From Thiodiazotropha sp040791665 (lineage in GTDB: Bacteria; Pseudomonadota; Gammaproteobacteria; Chromatiales; Chromatiaceae), in the NCBI GenBank assembly GCA_040791665.1, contig JBFNNX010000009.1, positions 1-64,000 on the forward strand: a stretch of DNA of 64,000 nucleotides, read 5' to 3'. Below the pieces are notes generated by a model. The model was not told the DNA's origin. It saw nothing but the letters and a program-made list of their open reading frames with translations, and searched no databases. This document shows positions 9,692-19,240 of this stretch, in pieces (within the stretch, counting starts at the first letter, position 1; every line of letters starts with the position of its first letter). The position numbers were made by a program, and so were the translations under genes.

Positions 9692-10441
9692 TCAACGCTT
9701 CGCCTCCTGCTGCATTCTTTGTTTTAGCTCCTGCCACAGGCTAAGCCGGGTTGAAGAACCAACCTTCTTTCCCCTGCCCAGGCTCTTCGCCAGCCATAAT
9801 CCGTCGGCATTGAAACTATATACCGGCGTGAGATCGAGGCGGTTGCTAGCTGACAGCAACTGAGGATTGAGATTATCCAACACCTTGGGTATCGAGGAGG
9901 GTTCAGGATAGTAGGTCAGCACCATGTGGGATTGATTCAACTTGACCGACTTGACATACATAATGCGCAACTTCTCTTCCGCGACACCCATCTCCTTCAA
10001 GGTGAAATACTTGGCAATGGAGTAGTCCTCACAGTCGCCCCCCTTTCGCACCAACAGTTCCAATGGCGTCGCCCAATAATCTTCCTTGCCCCACAGATCG
10101 GCATCGGATTGGTAGGGGATTTGATTAAAGAAGTCGTTGACACGCTGCAACTTCTCGATTTCATCGATATGCGTGCTCTCCAGCATCAATCGGCGCCAGG
10201 ATGCGACTCGATCCCCCGCCTGATCACCAAAATTCTGTTTTGCCCAGGTGACGACCTCATCCGTCAGGTCGATGCTTTCCGCGAAGGCAATCGCTACACC
10301 CAGCCAGAGTATCGCAGAGATCAGAAAGGCCGGAATCGATCGATGTCTATGTTCATTAAAACGCAAATAACCCGTCACCAATACACCCGAATTCCAGCAG
10401 TTGGCTTTAGAGTGGCTGAGCTCAATCCGTTCGAAAGCCAC
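9692..10441 (-). CDS. lapG: LapG-like periplasmic cysteine protease
   Basis: A transglutaminase-like (BTLCP) cysteine protease expected to clip the adhesin after its retention module. It has a signal anchor at about residues 37-55 (IPAFLISAILWLGVAIAFA). The predicted triad is Cys in GGDCEDYS (about 136), His in SHMVL (about 171) and Asp in VLDNLN (about 187). Family proteins run about 200-250 residues; this frame gives 249. The start is uncertain: the first codon at 10441 is GTG and later in-frame codons would give a more compact signal peptide. It is followed by lapD on the same strand, the usual pairing. Confidence 0.92.
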   Translation of the reverse strand: MAFERIELSHSKANCWNSGVLVTGYLRFNEHRHRSIPAFLISAILWLGVAIAFAESIDLTDEVVTWAKQNFGDQAGDRVASWRRLMLESTHIDEIEKLQRVNDFFNQIPYQSDADLWGKEDYWATPLELLVRKGGDCEDYSIAKYFTLKEMGVAEEKLRIMYVKSVKLNQSHMVLTYYPEPSSIPKVLDNLNPQLLSASNRLDLTPVYSFNADGLWLAKSLGRGKKVGSSTRLSLWQELKQRMQQEAKR

Positions 10442-10680
10442 CGCATCCCGGTAGATCCAGGGATTTAGGGCCTGATAGCAGGTCCCTGGGAAGAGTAGTG
10501 AATAACTGGAATTAATCAGGAAGGCTTACAGTGACTAACATCTGAACCGCGATTGGGCTGGCGCAGAGACTCACTGAGTACACTCCAGTACTTCTATCGC
10601 TTCCATAGGATTATGTCGACTGTTTGGCCGATATCTTGATGATACGGGCCGGAGAACATTCCGGCCCCCACAAGGATAAA

Positions 10681-13446
10681 CTACTGTTGATTCAGGCTGG
10701 CATGGGCTGCGGCCAATCTGGCGACAGGAACTCTGGGTGCCGAGCAGGAGACATAATTGAGCCCGGCACGATGGCAGAATGCGATCGAGCTGGGATGACC
10801 GCCATGTTCACCACAGATGCCGACGCTCAATTTCCGGTTTTTCTGGCGCCCCCAGTCCACAGCCAGCTGCATGAGCTTGCCGACACCCTTCTCATCCAGC
10901 ACTTCGAAAGGATTGTCCTTGAGAATGTCATTCTGATTGTACATCGGTAGGAACTTGTTCTCCGCATCCTCACGGGAGAAAGAGAAGGTTGCCTGTGTCA
11001 GATCATTGGTGCCGAAGGAGAAGAATTCCGCCTCCTCCACCAGTGAATCGGCCCGCATGCAGGCCCGCACCACTTCAATCATAGTACCGAAACGGAAGTT
11101 GATCTTGTGCCCGGATTTCTCCTCAACATCGGCACGAATCTCATCCACCATGGCCTTGACCCGCTTCAACTCCTCGGCGGTACAGACTTGCGGCACCATC
11201 ATCTGAGGATGGACTTCAAGGTCTTTGGCGGCGCATTCCGCAGCCGCTTCCAGGATAGCGCGGATCTGCATGCTGTAAATCTCCGGGAATGTGATGCCGA
11301 GACGCACACCACGATGCCCCAGCATGGGGTTGGTCTCAGTCAGAGTCCGCACCTTGCGCAACATTGTCTCCTTCTTCTCGATTGCCTGTTCCACCAGACT
11401 TTCATCCACCATGTGGCGCAGCGAATCGGCCTCCTGCCTGGCGAGTTCAGGGTCTTGCAGCAACATCATACTGCCGGCGAGTACATTCATGCCACGTACC
11501 GAATTACGCAGATGATGCAATTCGTCGAGATCGCTCAACAGCTGCTGCTCAGTGGGTAAAAACTCATGAATGGGGGGATCGAGGAGTCGAATGGTCACCG
11601 GCTTGGGTGACATCACCTCTAGGATCTCCTTGAAGTCACCGCGCTGCATCGGCAGCAGTTTATCCAGTGCGGCCTGGCGCTGAGCGGGGGTTTCGGCCAC
11701 GATCATCTCTATCACCACCGGCAGACGGTCGACTGCATTGAACATCCGTTCCGTACGGCACAGCCCGATCCCCATGGCGCCATATTTGAGTGCCCGGGTG
11801 GCGTCAGTGGCGGTATCTGCGTTCGCCATGACACGCAGATAGGCGGCTTCATCGGCCCACCTCAGCAGTCTGTTCAGCTCTTCGGTGAAATCGGGCTCCA
11901 CCATCGGAATCTGTCCCAGAAAGACATTACCGCTGCTGCCATCGATGGTGATCATGTCGCCCTCGCGGATCACGGTGCCTCTGGCGACAGCCTCCCGGCG
12001 CTGAACATCGACACTGATGCCCTCAGCCCCGGCCACACAGGGCTTACCCATCCCTCGCGCCACTACTGCGGCATGGGAGGTCTTACCGCCACGACTGGTC
12101 AGTATCCCTTCCGAGGCGAAAAAACCATGTATGTCCTCCGGCTTGGTCTCTTCCCGCAACAGAATCACCTTCTGCCCCTGCTCTTTCCCCATCAGCTCCG
12201 CCCGGTCGGCATCGAATACCGCCAATCCGCTGGCAGCACCAGGCGATGCAGGCAGGCCCTGTGCGACAGGTTCGGCTTTGTTTTCATTGTTCAATCTGGG
12301 ATAGAGCATCTGTTCAAGATAGGTGGGATCGATACGCAACAGTGCCTGCTCCTTGCTGATCAGGCCCTCCTCCACCATCTCCACAGAGGTACGCACCATG
12401 GCCGTGGCGTTCATCTTGCCGTTTCGCGTCTGCAGGCAATAGAGGGTGCCGCGCTCGATGGTGAACTCGAAATCCTGCACCTCTTTATAGTGATTCTCCA
12501 GCTTCTGACGCAACTCCTCGAGCTGCTCCGCCATTTCCGGCATCTCTTCCATCAGGCGGGCGATCGGTTTGGGTGTGCGGATACCGGCTACCACATCCTC
12601 CCCCTGGGCATTCACCAGATACTCGCCAAACAGCTTGTTCTCACCTGTTCCCGGATTACGGGTGAAAGCGACTCCGGTGGCGGAGTCGTTACCCCGATTG
12701 CCAAACACCATGGTACAGACGTTCACTGCGGTGCCATTGGCCATATCCGGGGTGATGTTGAATTGACGACGGTAGTCGACGGCGCGCTTGCCCATCCAGG
12801 AGCCGAATACCGCCTTGATGGCGATCTCCAACTGATCATAGGGATCTTCCGGAAACGGCCGGCCGGTATGCTTCTCGAAGACCTTGAGAAAACGATCACA
12901 GATCTCCTGCAGATCGTCCGCGGAGAGCCCGACATCCTCGGTGACATGGGCATTCTGCTTGACCGCCTCGAATTCCTCGTCAAAGGCCTCATCCGGCACA
13001 CCCAACGCAACCTTGCCGAATAGCTGGATGAAACGGCGATAGGCATCGTAACCGAAACGTTGATCACCTGTCTGTTCGATCACGCCCTGAAGGGTATTGC
13101 TGTTGAGACCCAGATTGAGGATAGTGTCCATCATGCCGGGCATCGACATCGCCGAGCCGGAACGCACGGAAACCAACAGGGGATTCCCCGTATCTCCGAA
13201 TCCCTTGCCTGTGGCCGCTTCCACCTGCTCCATGTGGGTACGCACATTTTTCATCAGATTATCAGGTAGGATCTTGGATTCATTGGCCAGGTAATCGAGA
13301 CACGCCTCAGTACTGATCACGAATCCCGGTGGAACATTCAATCCGAACTGGGTCATTTCACAGAGATTTGCCCCTTTGCCTCCCAACAGTTTCTTGTTCT
13401 TGCCATCTCCCTCGTGAAATGCATAGACGTGCCGTTTTTGACTCAT
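10681..13446 (-). CDS. ppdK: Pyruvate, phosphate dikinase
   Basis: Cytoplasmic enzyme converting pyruvate, ATP and phosphate to phosphoenolpyruvate, AMP and pyrophosphate, reversibly. The protein is 921 residues. It has an N-terminal ATP-grasp region (LLGGKGANLCEMTQFGL near the start), the phospho-histidine domain with GGKTSHAAVVARGMGKPC (about 450), and a C-terminal TIM barrel with the ICGEHGGHPSSI active-site segment (about 875). All are intact. Length fits bacterial PPDK rather than PEP synthase (about 790). Start ATG at 13446 has an AAGAGAA element upstream. It is flanked by unrelated genes and looks monocistronic. A GC-rich hairpin at 10646-10668 follows the stop but has no T-run. Confidence 0.96.
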   Translation of the reverse strand: MSQKRHVYAFHEGDGKNKKLLGGKGANLCEMTQFGLNVPPGFVISTEACLDYLANESKILPDNLMKNVRTHMEQVEAATGKGFGDTGNPLLVSVRSGSAMSMPGMMDTILNLGLNSNTLQGVIEQTGDQRFGYDAYRRFIQLFGKVALGVPDEAFDEEFEAVKQNAHVTEDVGLSADDLQEICDRFLKVFEKHTGRPFPEDPYDQLEIAIKAVFGSWMGKRAVDYRRQFNITPDMANGTAVNVCTMVFGNRGNDSATGVAFTRNPGTGENKLFGEYLVNAQGEDVVAGIRTPKPIARLMEEMPEMAEQLEELRQKLENHYKEVQDFEFTIERGTLYCLQTRNGKMNATAMVRTSVEMVEEGLISKEQALLRIDPTYLEQMLYPRLNNENKAEPVAQGLPASPGAASGLAVFDADRAELMGKEQGQKVILLREETKPEDIHGFFASEGILTSRGGKTSHAAVVARGMGKPCVAGAEGISVDVQRREAVARGTVIREGDMITIDGSSGNVFLGQIPMVEPDFTEELNRLLRWADEAAYLRVMANADTATDATRALKYGAMGIGLCRTERMFNAVDRLPVVIEMIVAETPAQRQAALDKLLPMQRGDFKEILEVMSPKPVTIRLLDPPIHEFLPTEQQLLSDLDELHHLRNSVRGMNVLAGSMMLLQDPELARQEADSLRHMVDESLVEQAIEKKETMLRKVRTLTETNPMLGHRGVRLGITFPEIYSMQIRAILEAAAECAAKDLEVHPQMMVPQVCTAEELKRVKAMVDEIRADVEEKSGHKINFRFGTMIEVVRACMRADSLVEEAEFFSFGTNDLTQATFSFSREDAENKFLPMYNQNDILKDNPFEVLDEKGVGKLMQLAVDWGRQKNRKLSVGICGEHGGHPSSIAFCHRAGLNYVSCSAPRVPVARLAAAHASLNQQ

Positions 13447-13801
13447 TTTCTCTTGTACCCTCTATTTATAATCTGAACTGGCCAGTACCTGTTCATACCA
13501 AAATACCGACTATCCTGTCTGCTACTTATGTCTAGGTGAAAGATAACCGCACAATTTTTGTGCCGAGCAGGTTACCAATCCTTACCCTGTCAAGCATCGA
13601 CATGAAGAACCGAATCCACTGCTACCCGCCCCTGTGGGCGAGCCTTTGGAGCTCATCCACGGCATCGCCGCTTGCAACAGCCTGCTCACACCACACGGTG
13701 CGGCTTATGTCTAAGCGCCCAGCGGCTCGATGAATGTGGCTTTGTCAGGGTTAGGGTTAGTATAATACTCCCTTTTTGTTGCCGAACCATTAACGAGATC
13801 C
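13447..13801. other. 355-bp gap between ppdK and valS
   Basis: Divergent promoter region for ppdK (leftward) and valS (rightward). A TATAAT hexamer at 13761-13766 lies 35 bp before the valS start, but the best upstream TTGTCA (13742-13747) is only 13 bp away, so the valS promoter is tentative. No tRNA, hairpin riboswitch or convincing small gene was seen. Confidence 0.4.
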
Positions 13802-16666
13802 ATGGAAAAAACCTACGACCCCCACGCCATAGAGCAACGCTGGTACCAGACCTGGGAAGAGCGCGGCTACTTCGTACCAGGCCAGACTGGCAGTGACAGC
13901 TACTGCATCATGATTCCACCACCCAATGTCACTGGCAGCCTGCACATGGGGCATGGTTTCAACAACACAATCATGGATACGCTGATCCGCTACCACCGCA
14001 TGAAGGGCGACAAAACCCTGTGGCAGGCAGGCTCCGACCATGCCGGAATCGCTACTCAGATGGTGGTTGAACGCCAGCTCGAGGCGGAGAACAAAAAGCG
14101 TCACGACCTGGGAAGGGAACAATTCATCGAACGGATCTGGAAGTGGAAAGGTGAGTCAGGCGGCAATATATCCCGCCAACTGCGCAGACTCGGTTCATCA
14201 CTGGACTGGCAACACGAACGCTTCACCATGGATGAGGGACTCTCCGATGCGGTCAAGGAGGTCTTCATCCGACTCTATGAGGAGGGCCTGATCTATCGCG
14301 GGAAACGTCTGGTCAACTGGGACCCCAAATTACACACCGCTGTCTCAGATCTGGAGGTCCTGTCAGAGGAAGAATATGGCCATATGTGGCATATGCGCTA
14401 TCCCCTAACCAACGGCCAGGGTCACCTGATCGTGGCCACCACGCGTCCTGAGACTATGCTTGGCGACTGTGCTGTGGCGGTAAATCCCAGCGACACACGC
14501 TACAAGCATCTGATCGGCGAACTGCTGGAACTGCCCCTTACCGGACGCCGCATCCCAATCATCGCCGACGAAGAACATGTGGATCCGGAGTTCGGTACGG
14601 GCTGCGTCAAAATCACCCCCGCCCACGACTTCAATGACTACGCGGTCTGGCAGCGCCACCGGGATGAGATCACCATCAGTGAACAGATCCACGGCGGTCT
14701 GATCAATATCTTCACCGTGGATGCCTCGATACGCGAAAATGGCGAGACTGAAGGCAGCCTGATCCCGGAAGAATATATCGGCATGGATCGCTATGATGCG
14801 CGTAAGCAAATCGTTGCCGATCTTGAGGAACAGGGGTTACTGGAGAAGATCGATGATCACAAACTGATGGTGCCCAGAGGAGACCGCTCCGGGGCGGTCA
14901 TCGAACCCTTTTTGACGGATCAGTGGTACGTCAAGATCGCCCCCCTGGCAAAACCCGCCATCGAAGCGGTGGAGAGCGGCAAGATCCGTTTCGTCCCCGA
15001 TAACTGGAAAAACACCTATTATGAATGGATGCGCAACATCCAGGACTGGTGTATCAGCCGCCAGATCTGGTGGGGGCATCGCATTCCAGCCTGGTATGAC
15101 GATCAGGGCAATGTTTACGTCGGTCGTTCTGAGGCGGAGGTCCGCGCTCGTCACAATCTTGATGGCGACTATCCCCTACAACAGGACGAGGACGTCCTAG
15201 ACACCTGGTTCAGCTCCGCACTCTGGCCCTTCTCCACGTTGGGCTGGCCGCAACAGACCGATCGTCTCAAAGACTTCTACCCCACCAGCGTCCTGGTCAC
15301 GGCCTTTGACATCATTTTCTTCTGGGTCGCGCGCATGATCATGATGGGCATCAAATTCATGGGAGATGTTCCCTTCCATGAGGTCTATATCCATGGCCTG
15401 ATCCGTGACGGTCACGGGGACAAGATGTCAAAATCCAAAGGCAATGTACTCGATCCCATCGACCTTATCGACGGCATCGAACTGGAAAAGCTGGTGGAGA
15501 AGCGCACCAGCGGCATGATGCAGCCACAACTAGCCAAAAAGATTGAAAAGCAGACCCGCAAGGAGTTTCCAGACGGCATACCCAGCTTCGGCACAGATGC
15601 CCTGCGCTTTACCTTTGCCGCTCTGGCCGCCACAGGTCGCGATATCAAGTTCGACCTGGGACGCATCGAGGGTTACCGCAACTTCTGCAACAAACTGTGG
15701 AACGCCAGCCGCTATGTCATGATGAATGTGGAGGGGCAGGACTGCGGTGTGCAGGGGGTAACAACCGGTCACTCCGAGCCGTCCGCCAAACTGGAACGAT
15801 CGGTCGCCGACCGCTGGATCATGTCGCGCCTGCAAAAGACCAAGCAGACAGTTACCGAAGCCATTGAGGGTTACCGTTTCGATCATGCCGCCCAGGCAAT
15901 TTACGAGTTCACCTGGAACGAGTATTGCGACTGGTACCTAGAGCTGAGCAAACCGGTACTCAACGATGACGATGCATCCTCCGCGGCGAAGCGCGGCACC
16001 CGGCGCACCCTGGTCAGAGTGCTGGAGAATCTGTTGCGCCTGACCCATCCGATCATGCCGTTCATCACGGAAGAGATCTGGCAGCGTGTTGCCCCTATCG
16101 CCGGTGTCATCGACGGGAAACAGGAGGGTGCCACTATCATGCAACAGCCCTTCCCTACACAACGAAAATCCCTGATTGATGAAGAAGCGGAAAATGAAAT
16201 GGCCTGGGTGATGCAGTTCATCCTCGGCATTCGAAAGATCAAGGGTGAGCAGAACATCTCGCCGGGAAAACCGGTACCGGTACTGCTGGCCAATGCCAGT
16301 GACCACGACAGAGCCCTTGCAGAGCTACATCGCCATTTTCTCGACTTCCTCGCCAAAACCGAATCAATCGAAGTACTGTCTGATGACGAGCAAGGACCTG
16401 AATCGGCCACTGCCTTGGTGGGTGAGATGAAGGTATTGATTCCGCTTGCGGGCTTGATCGACAAGGAAGCTGAGATCAAGCGTTTGGAAAAGGAGACCGG
16501 GCGACTGCAAACCGATGTGGACCGCATCGAAAAGAAACTGGCTAATTCCAACTTTGTCAATAAAGCGCCGCAAACCGTCGTAGAGAAGGAGCGCGAAAAA
16601 ATGGCGGAGGCCAAAGGCGCACTTGAAACCCTGCGTATGCAGTTGGAAAAAATCAGGAACCTGTAA
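13802..16666 (+). CDS. valS: Valyl-tRNA synthetase
   Basis: Class Ia aminoacyl-tRNA synthetase charging tRNA-Val. It is 954 residues, close to the E. coli enzyme (951). The HIGH-type signature appears as HMGH at about residues 48-51, and KMSKS at about 541-545. The editing (CP1) domain has the expected TTRPETMLGD motif, and the C-terminus ends in the usual coiled-coil arm (from about residue 890, rich in Lys/Glu). All hallmark residues are present. It stands alone between ppdK and the tautomerase gene. A C/G-rich inverted repeat just past the stop (about 16674-16696) lacks a T-run and is a weak terminator at best. Confidence 0.98.
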   Translation: MEKTYDPHAIEQRWYQTWEERGYFVPGQTGSDSYCIMIPPPNVTGSLHMGHGFNNTIMDTLIRYHRMKGDKTLWQAGSDHAGIATQMVVERQLEAENKKRHDLGREQFIERIWKWKGESGGNISRQLRRLGSSLDWQHERFTMDEGLSDAVKEVFIRLYEEGLIYRGKRLVNWDPKLHTAVSDLEVLSEEEYGHMWHMRYPLTNGQGHLIVATTRPETMLGDCAVAVNPSDTRYKHLIGELLELPLTGRRIPIIADEEHVDPEFGTGCVKITPAHDFNDYAVWQRHRDEITISEQIHGGLINIFTVDASIRENGETEGSLIPEEYIGMDRYDARKQIVADLEEQGLLEKIDDHKLMVPRGDRSGAVIEPFLTDQWYVKIAPLAKPAIEAVESGKIRFVPDNWKNTYYEWMRNIQDWCISRQIWWGHRIPAWYDDQGNVYVGRSEAEVRARHNLDGDYPLQQDEDVLDTWFSSALWPFSTLGWPQQTDRLKDFYPTSVLVTAFDIIFFWVARMIMMGIKFMGDVPFHEVYIHGLIRDGHGDKMSKSKGNVLDPIDLIDGIELEKLVEKRTSGMMQPQLAKKIEKQTRKEFPDGIPSFGTDALRFTFAALAATGRDIKFDLGRIEGYRNFCNKLWNASRYVMMNVEGQDCGVQGVTTGHSEPSAKLERSVADRWIMSRLQKTKQTVTEAIEGYRFDHAAQAIYEFTWNEYCDWYLELSKPVLNDDDASSAAKRGTRRTLVRVLENLLRLTHPIMPFITEEIWQRVAPIAGVIDGKQEGATIMQQPFPTQRKSLIDEEAENEMAWVMQFILGIRKIKGEQNISPGKPVPVLLANASDHDRALAELHRHFLDFLAKTESIEVLSDDEQGPESATALVGEMKVLIPLAGLIDKEAEIKRLEKETGRLQTDVDRIEKKLANSNFVNKAPQTVVEKEREKMAEAKGALETLRMQLEKIRNL

Positions 16667-16710
16667 GCTATTTACCCCCCTTCTCCTTATGGGGGGTGCA
16701 GTAAAAGCAA

Positions 16711-16729
16711 GCCGCGAATAAACGCAGAT
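16711..16729. repeat. R2 repeat fragment (decayed single arm)
   Basis: GCCGCGAATAAACGCAGAT resembles one arm of the R2 intergenic repeat (core CCGCAAATGAACGCTAAT). No facing arm was found, so this is a solo or degraded copy. It lies in the 261-bp gap after valS. Confidence 0.5.
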
Positions 16730-16927
16730 TTAATTGTTTCTCTCCAACATGTCACGACATGGGCCTTATCTTGCGGCATTTGCAATAACCCCTTAAGAAG
16801 CAGGGCGAGTTGCCACATCCAACCCTGCCAGGCCCTGGAACTGGTTCCCCCATTGCCACTCTCCCACTCTCTTCCTATATTCAAATATTCACCCGAACCG
16901 ATAAGACTACTGAGATGAGGAGGATTA

Positions 16928-17326
16928 ATGCCGCATTTACAATTTGAAATCAATAAAACGATTACAGACATCGAGAAACAAACAATCGCCTCAAAGGCAC
17001 GTGCGCTTTTTGCCGAGGTCATGGATACCGGCATCGATCACATAGCGGTTTCGATCCGCGAATTCGGCACCTACAATCTCTCAATCGGGCGCGTAACTGA
17101 GCCGGAGAAAGGTGTTGCCGTGATCAATGCCGACATCAGAAGCGGACGTAGCATGGAGCAACGCAGGAGTCTTGCATTAGGCTTTATGGAAGCGATTAGT
17201 GAGACCCTTAATATTCCTCTGCATCATATTTACGTCACACTTACCGAACACAAAGGCGAGGATTTCCATCTATGTGAAAAATACCTGGCCGATTGGCGTC
17301 AGGGAGAAGATCCACTGGCTGAGTAA
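16928..17326 (+). CDS. Tautomerase-superfamily protein (5-carboxymethyl-2-hydroxymuconate isomerase-like)
   Basis: A 132-residue cytoplasmic protein whose residue 2 is proline (MPHLQFEINK); in this superfamily Pro becomes the N-terminal catalytic base after Met removal. The length fits the CHMI/MIF-like fold (about 115-130) better than the short 4-OT type (about 62). The AVINADIRSGRSMEQRRSLALG segment carries the conserved Arg-rich turn, and there is a late HHIYVTLTEH strand. An ideal AGGAGG ribosome site sits 6 bases before the ATG. The natural substrate cannot be deduced; no meta-cleavage pathway genes are nearby. Weakly linked by orientation to the aidB-like gene 99 bp downstream. Confidence 0.8.
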   Translation: MPHLQFEINKTITDIEKQTIASKARALFAEVMDTGIDHIAVSIREFGTYNLSIGRVTEPEKGVAVINADIRSGRSMEQRRSLALGFMEAISETLNIPLHHIYVTLTEHKGEDFHLCEKYLADWRQGEDPLAE

Positions 17327-17425
17327 CCGGCCATTCTCACCAGATAAACCTCTCATCCAACACGTTGTCGTAACTATCACGGAGCGATAGCCGAGAGTGC
17401 TGTCCAAGCAAGCGAGGATCACGTC

Positions 17426-19042
17426 ATGCAACGACATATAGAGCTATTCGATACACATGAGGTATTCAATCAGCCGCTCCCCCTTGAAAACTATAACGCT
17501 TACAAATCAGACTCTGTTCTGCAGCACTATATAAGATCATTTGGCGGTGAATGGGGAGAGGACAGATTACTTGAGTACGGCCAACTTGTGGGAAACGAAC
17601 TGCAAGAGGCGGGGTTCGAGGCAAATGCCTACAAGCCCGAGTTTCAAAGCCATGATCGCTTCGGTCATCGGATCGATGTTATAAAATACCATCCGGCTTA
17701 TCACCGCTTGATGGCTGCGGCGATCAACGCGGGACACCATAACCTGCCATGGGTTGTGCATAAAACCGGGGCGCATGTGGTCAGGGCCGGGATCGAATAT
17801 CTGCACACGCAAGCGGACCCGGGCAGCGGATGCCCCCTGACCATGACCTTCTCCTCCATACCCGCCATCAGGCATCAACCCGATATCGCACAAGCGTGGA
17901 TACCAAAGATCACAACAGCTCTCTATGATCCGAGAAATCTACCCTATTATGAAAAACAGGGAGGTTCGGATGTCCGCGCCAATACCACCAGGGCCTATCC
18001 TCTTGACACTCCCGGTCCGGGAGAAAGCTATGAACTTGTGGGCCACAAGTGGTTCTGCTCCGCACCCATGTCCGATGCCTTTCTCACGCTCGCCAATACG
18101 GATAGCGGTCTCACCTGTTTTCTGCTGCCACGCTGGCGCCCGGACGGCACTAAAAACGCCATCCATGTTCAACGTTTAAAAAACAAGATGGGTAATGTAT
18201 CGAACGCATCGGCGGAAGTTGAGTATGGCGGCGCCTTTGCCTGGATGATCGGTGAGGAGGGCCAGGGTGTCAGGACCATTCTGGAAATGGTCGCCATGAC
18301 GCGCTTCGATTGCATGATCGGATCATCGGCGATAATGGGGCAAGCGGCCGCGCAAGCGCTGCATCACACTGGTGCACGCACGGCCTTTGGACGAAATCTC
18401 CACGACCACCCCCTGATGCAAAACGTCCTGGCCGATCTGGCAATTGAAGCGGAGGCCGCACTGGCCATCGGCATGCGGCTGGCCCACGCGCTGGACAAAG
18501 ATAGTGATGATGAACGCCTGCTGTTTCGCATCGGGACTGCAATCGGCAAGTATTGGATATGCAAACGTGCTGCTCAGCACACCTATGAAGCCATGGAATC
18601 GGTAGGCGGTGTGGCCGTAGTGGAAGACAATGTTCTCGCTCGTCTCTATAGGGAGTCACCCATTAATGCCATATGGGAGGGTTCGGGAAATATCCAATGT
18701 CTGGATGTCGTCCGCGCCTTGGAGAAGAACCCGAATACACTCGATATTTTTCTTATCGAACTCGAGAAAGCGAAAAATCATCTTGATCTCTATGACGAAG
18801 CACTGGGTGAATTCAAACAACAGCTGTTGATAAAAAGCCAGAATGAATACGCACTGCGCCGACTTGTCGAAAGCATGGCGCTGCTCTGGCAGGCTGCTAC
18901 GCTGATTCAGTTTTCGAATGCAACCATCGCAGAGTCATTTGTCCTCAGCCGATTAGCCCATAACCATAGTTATATGTACGGCACGCTACCCGAACATATC
19001 CCCTTCAGAACCATCATACAACGCACCAAACCCAAGATTTGA
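17426..19042 (+). CDS. aidB: AidB-like acyl-CoA dehydrogenase family protein
   Basis: FAD-dependent acyl-CoA dehydrogenase-fold protein of the AidB branch, 538 residues (E. coli AidB 541). The N-terminus HEVFNQPLPLENYNAYKSD matches the AidB lead-in. The FAD/substrate-binding core includes SDVRANTTRA and a GHKWFCSAPMSDAFL segment, and the terminal helices include YRESPINAIWEGSGNI, a strong AidB hallmark. E. coli AidB is part of the adaptive response to alkylating agents; its physiological substrate is unresolved, so role here is by homology only. It stands alone on the plus strand. Confidence 0.92.
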   Translation: MQRHIELFDTHEVFNQPLPLENYNAYKSDSVLQHYIRSFGGEWGEDRLLEYGQLVGNELQEAGFEANAYKPEFQSHDRFGHRIDVIKYHPAYHRLMAAAINAGHHNLPWVVHKTGAHVVRAGIEYLHTQADPGSGCPLTMTFSSIPAIRHQPDIAQAWIPKITTALYDPRNLPYYEKQGGSDVRANTTRAYPLDTPGPGESYELVGHKWFCSAPMSDAFLTLANTDSGLTCFLLPRWRPDGTKNAIHVQRLKNKMGNVSNASAEVEYGGAFAWMIGEEGQGVRTILEMVAMTRFDCMIGSSAIMGQAAAQALHHTGARTAFGRNLHDHPLMQNVLADLAIEAEAALAIGMRLAHALDKDSDDERLLFRIGTAIGKYWICKRAAQHTYEAMESVGGVAVVEDNVLARLYRESPINAIWEGSGNIQCLDVVRALEKNPNTLDIFLIELEKAKNHLDLYDEALGEFKQQLLIKSQNEYALRRLVESMALLWQAATLIQFSNATIAESFVLSRLAHNHSYMYGTLPEHIPFRTIIQRTKPKI

Positions 19043-19158
19043 GAAAATGATGCATCCCATATTGAAGTAGTTAATCAGGTGAGAATTTCACAGCAGATAA
19101 TCACCATTGTTTCTGCAAAGATTCGAGACAGTATAGATATTGATATCCAATGAGTCAT

Positions 19159-19206
19159 GATTTCCAATTTGCGCATATTTGCAATGATTCGCGTTCATTT
19201 GCGGCT
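19159..19206. repeat. R2 repeat arm (solo, GCGGC subtype)
   Basis: The stretch reads as an R2 right arm: ATTTGC units followed by GATTCGCGTTCATTTGCGGC. It lies in the gap between aidB and the convergent dioxygenase gene. No opposing arm is nearby, so it is a single copy. Confidence 0.6.
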
Positions 19207-19240
19207 AAAAAAATCTGTACCAAAAACACTGCTTATCATG

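Noticed and set aside
10460..10482. Possible R1 copy near lapG (TAGGGCCTGATAGCAGG)
   Set aside because: Only the first nine bases match R1; the rest diverges and no arm is present.
12073..13023. 316-codon open frame antisense to ppdK
   Set aside because: It is the mirror of a conserved GC-rich gene, has His/Leu-rich composition without motifs and no ribosome site.
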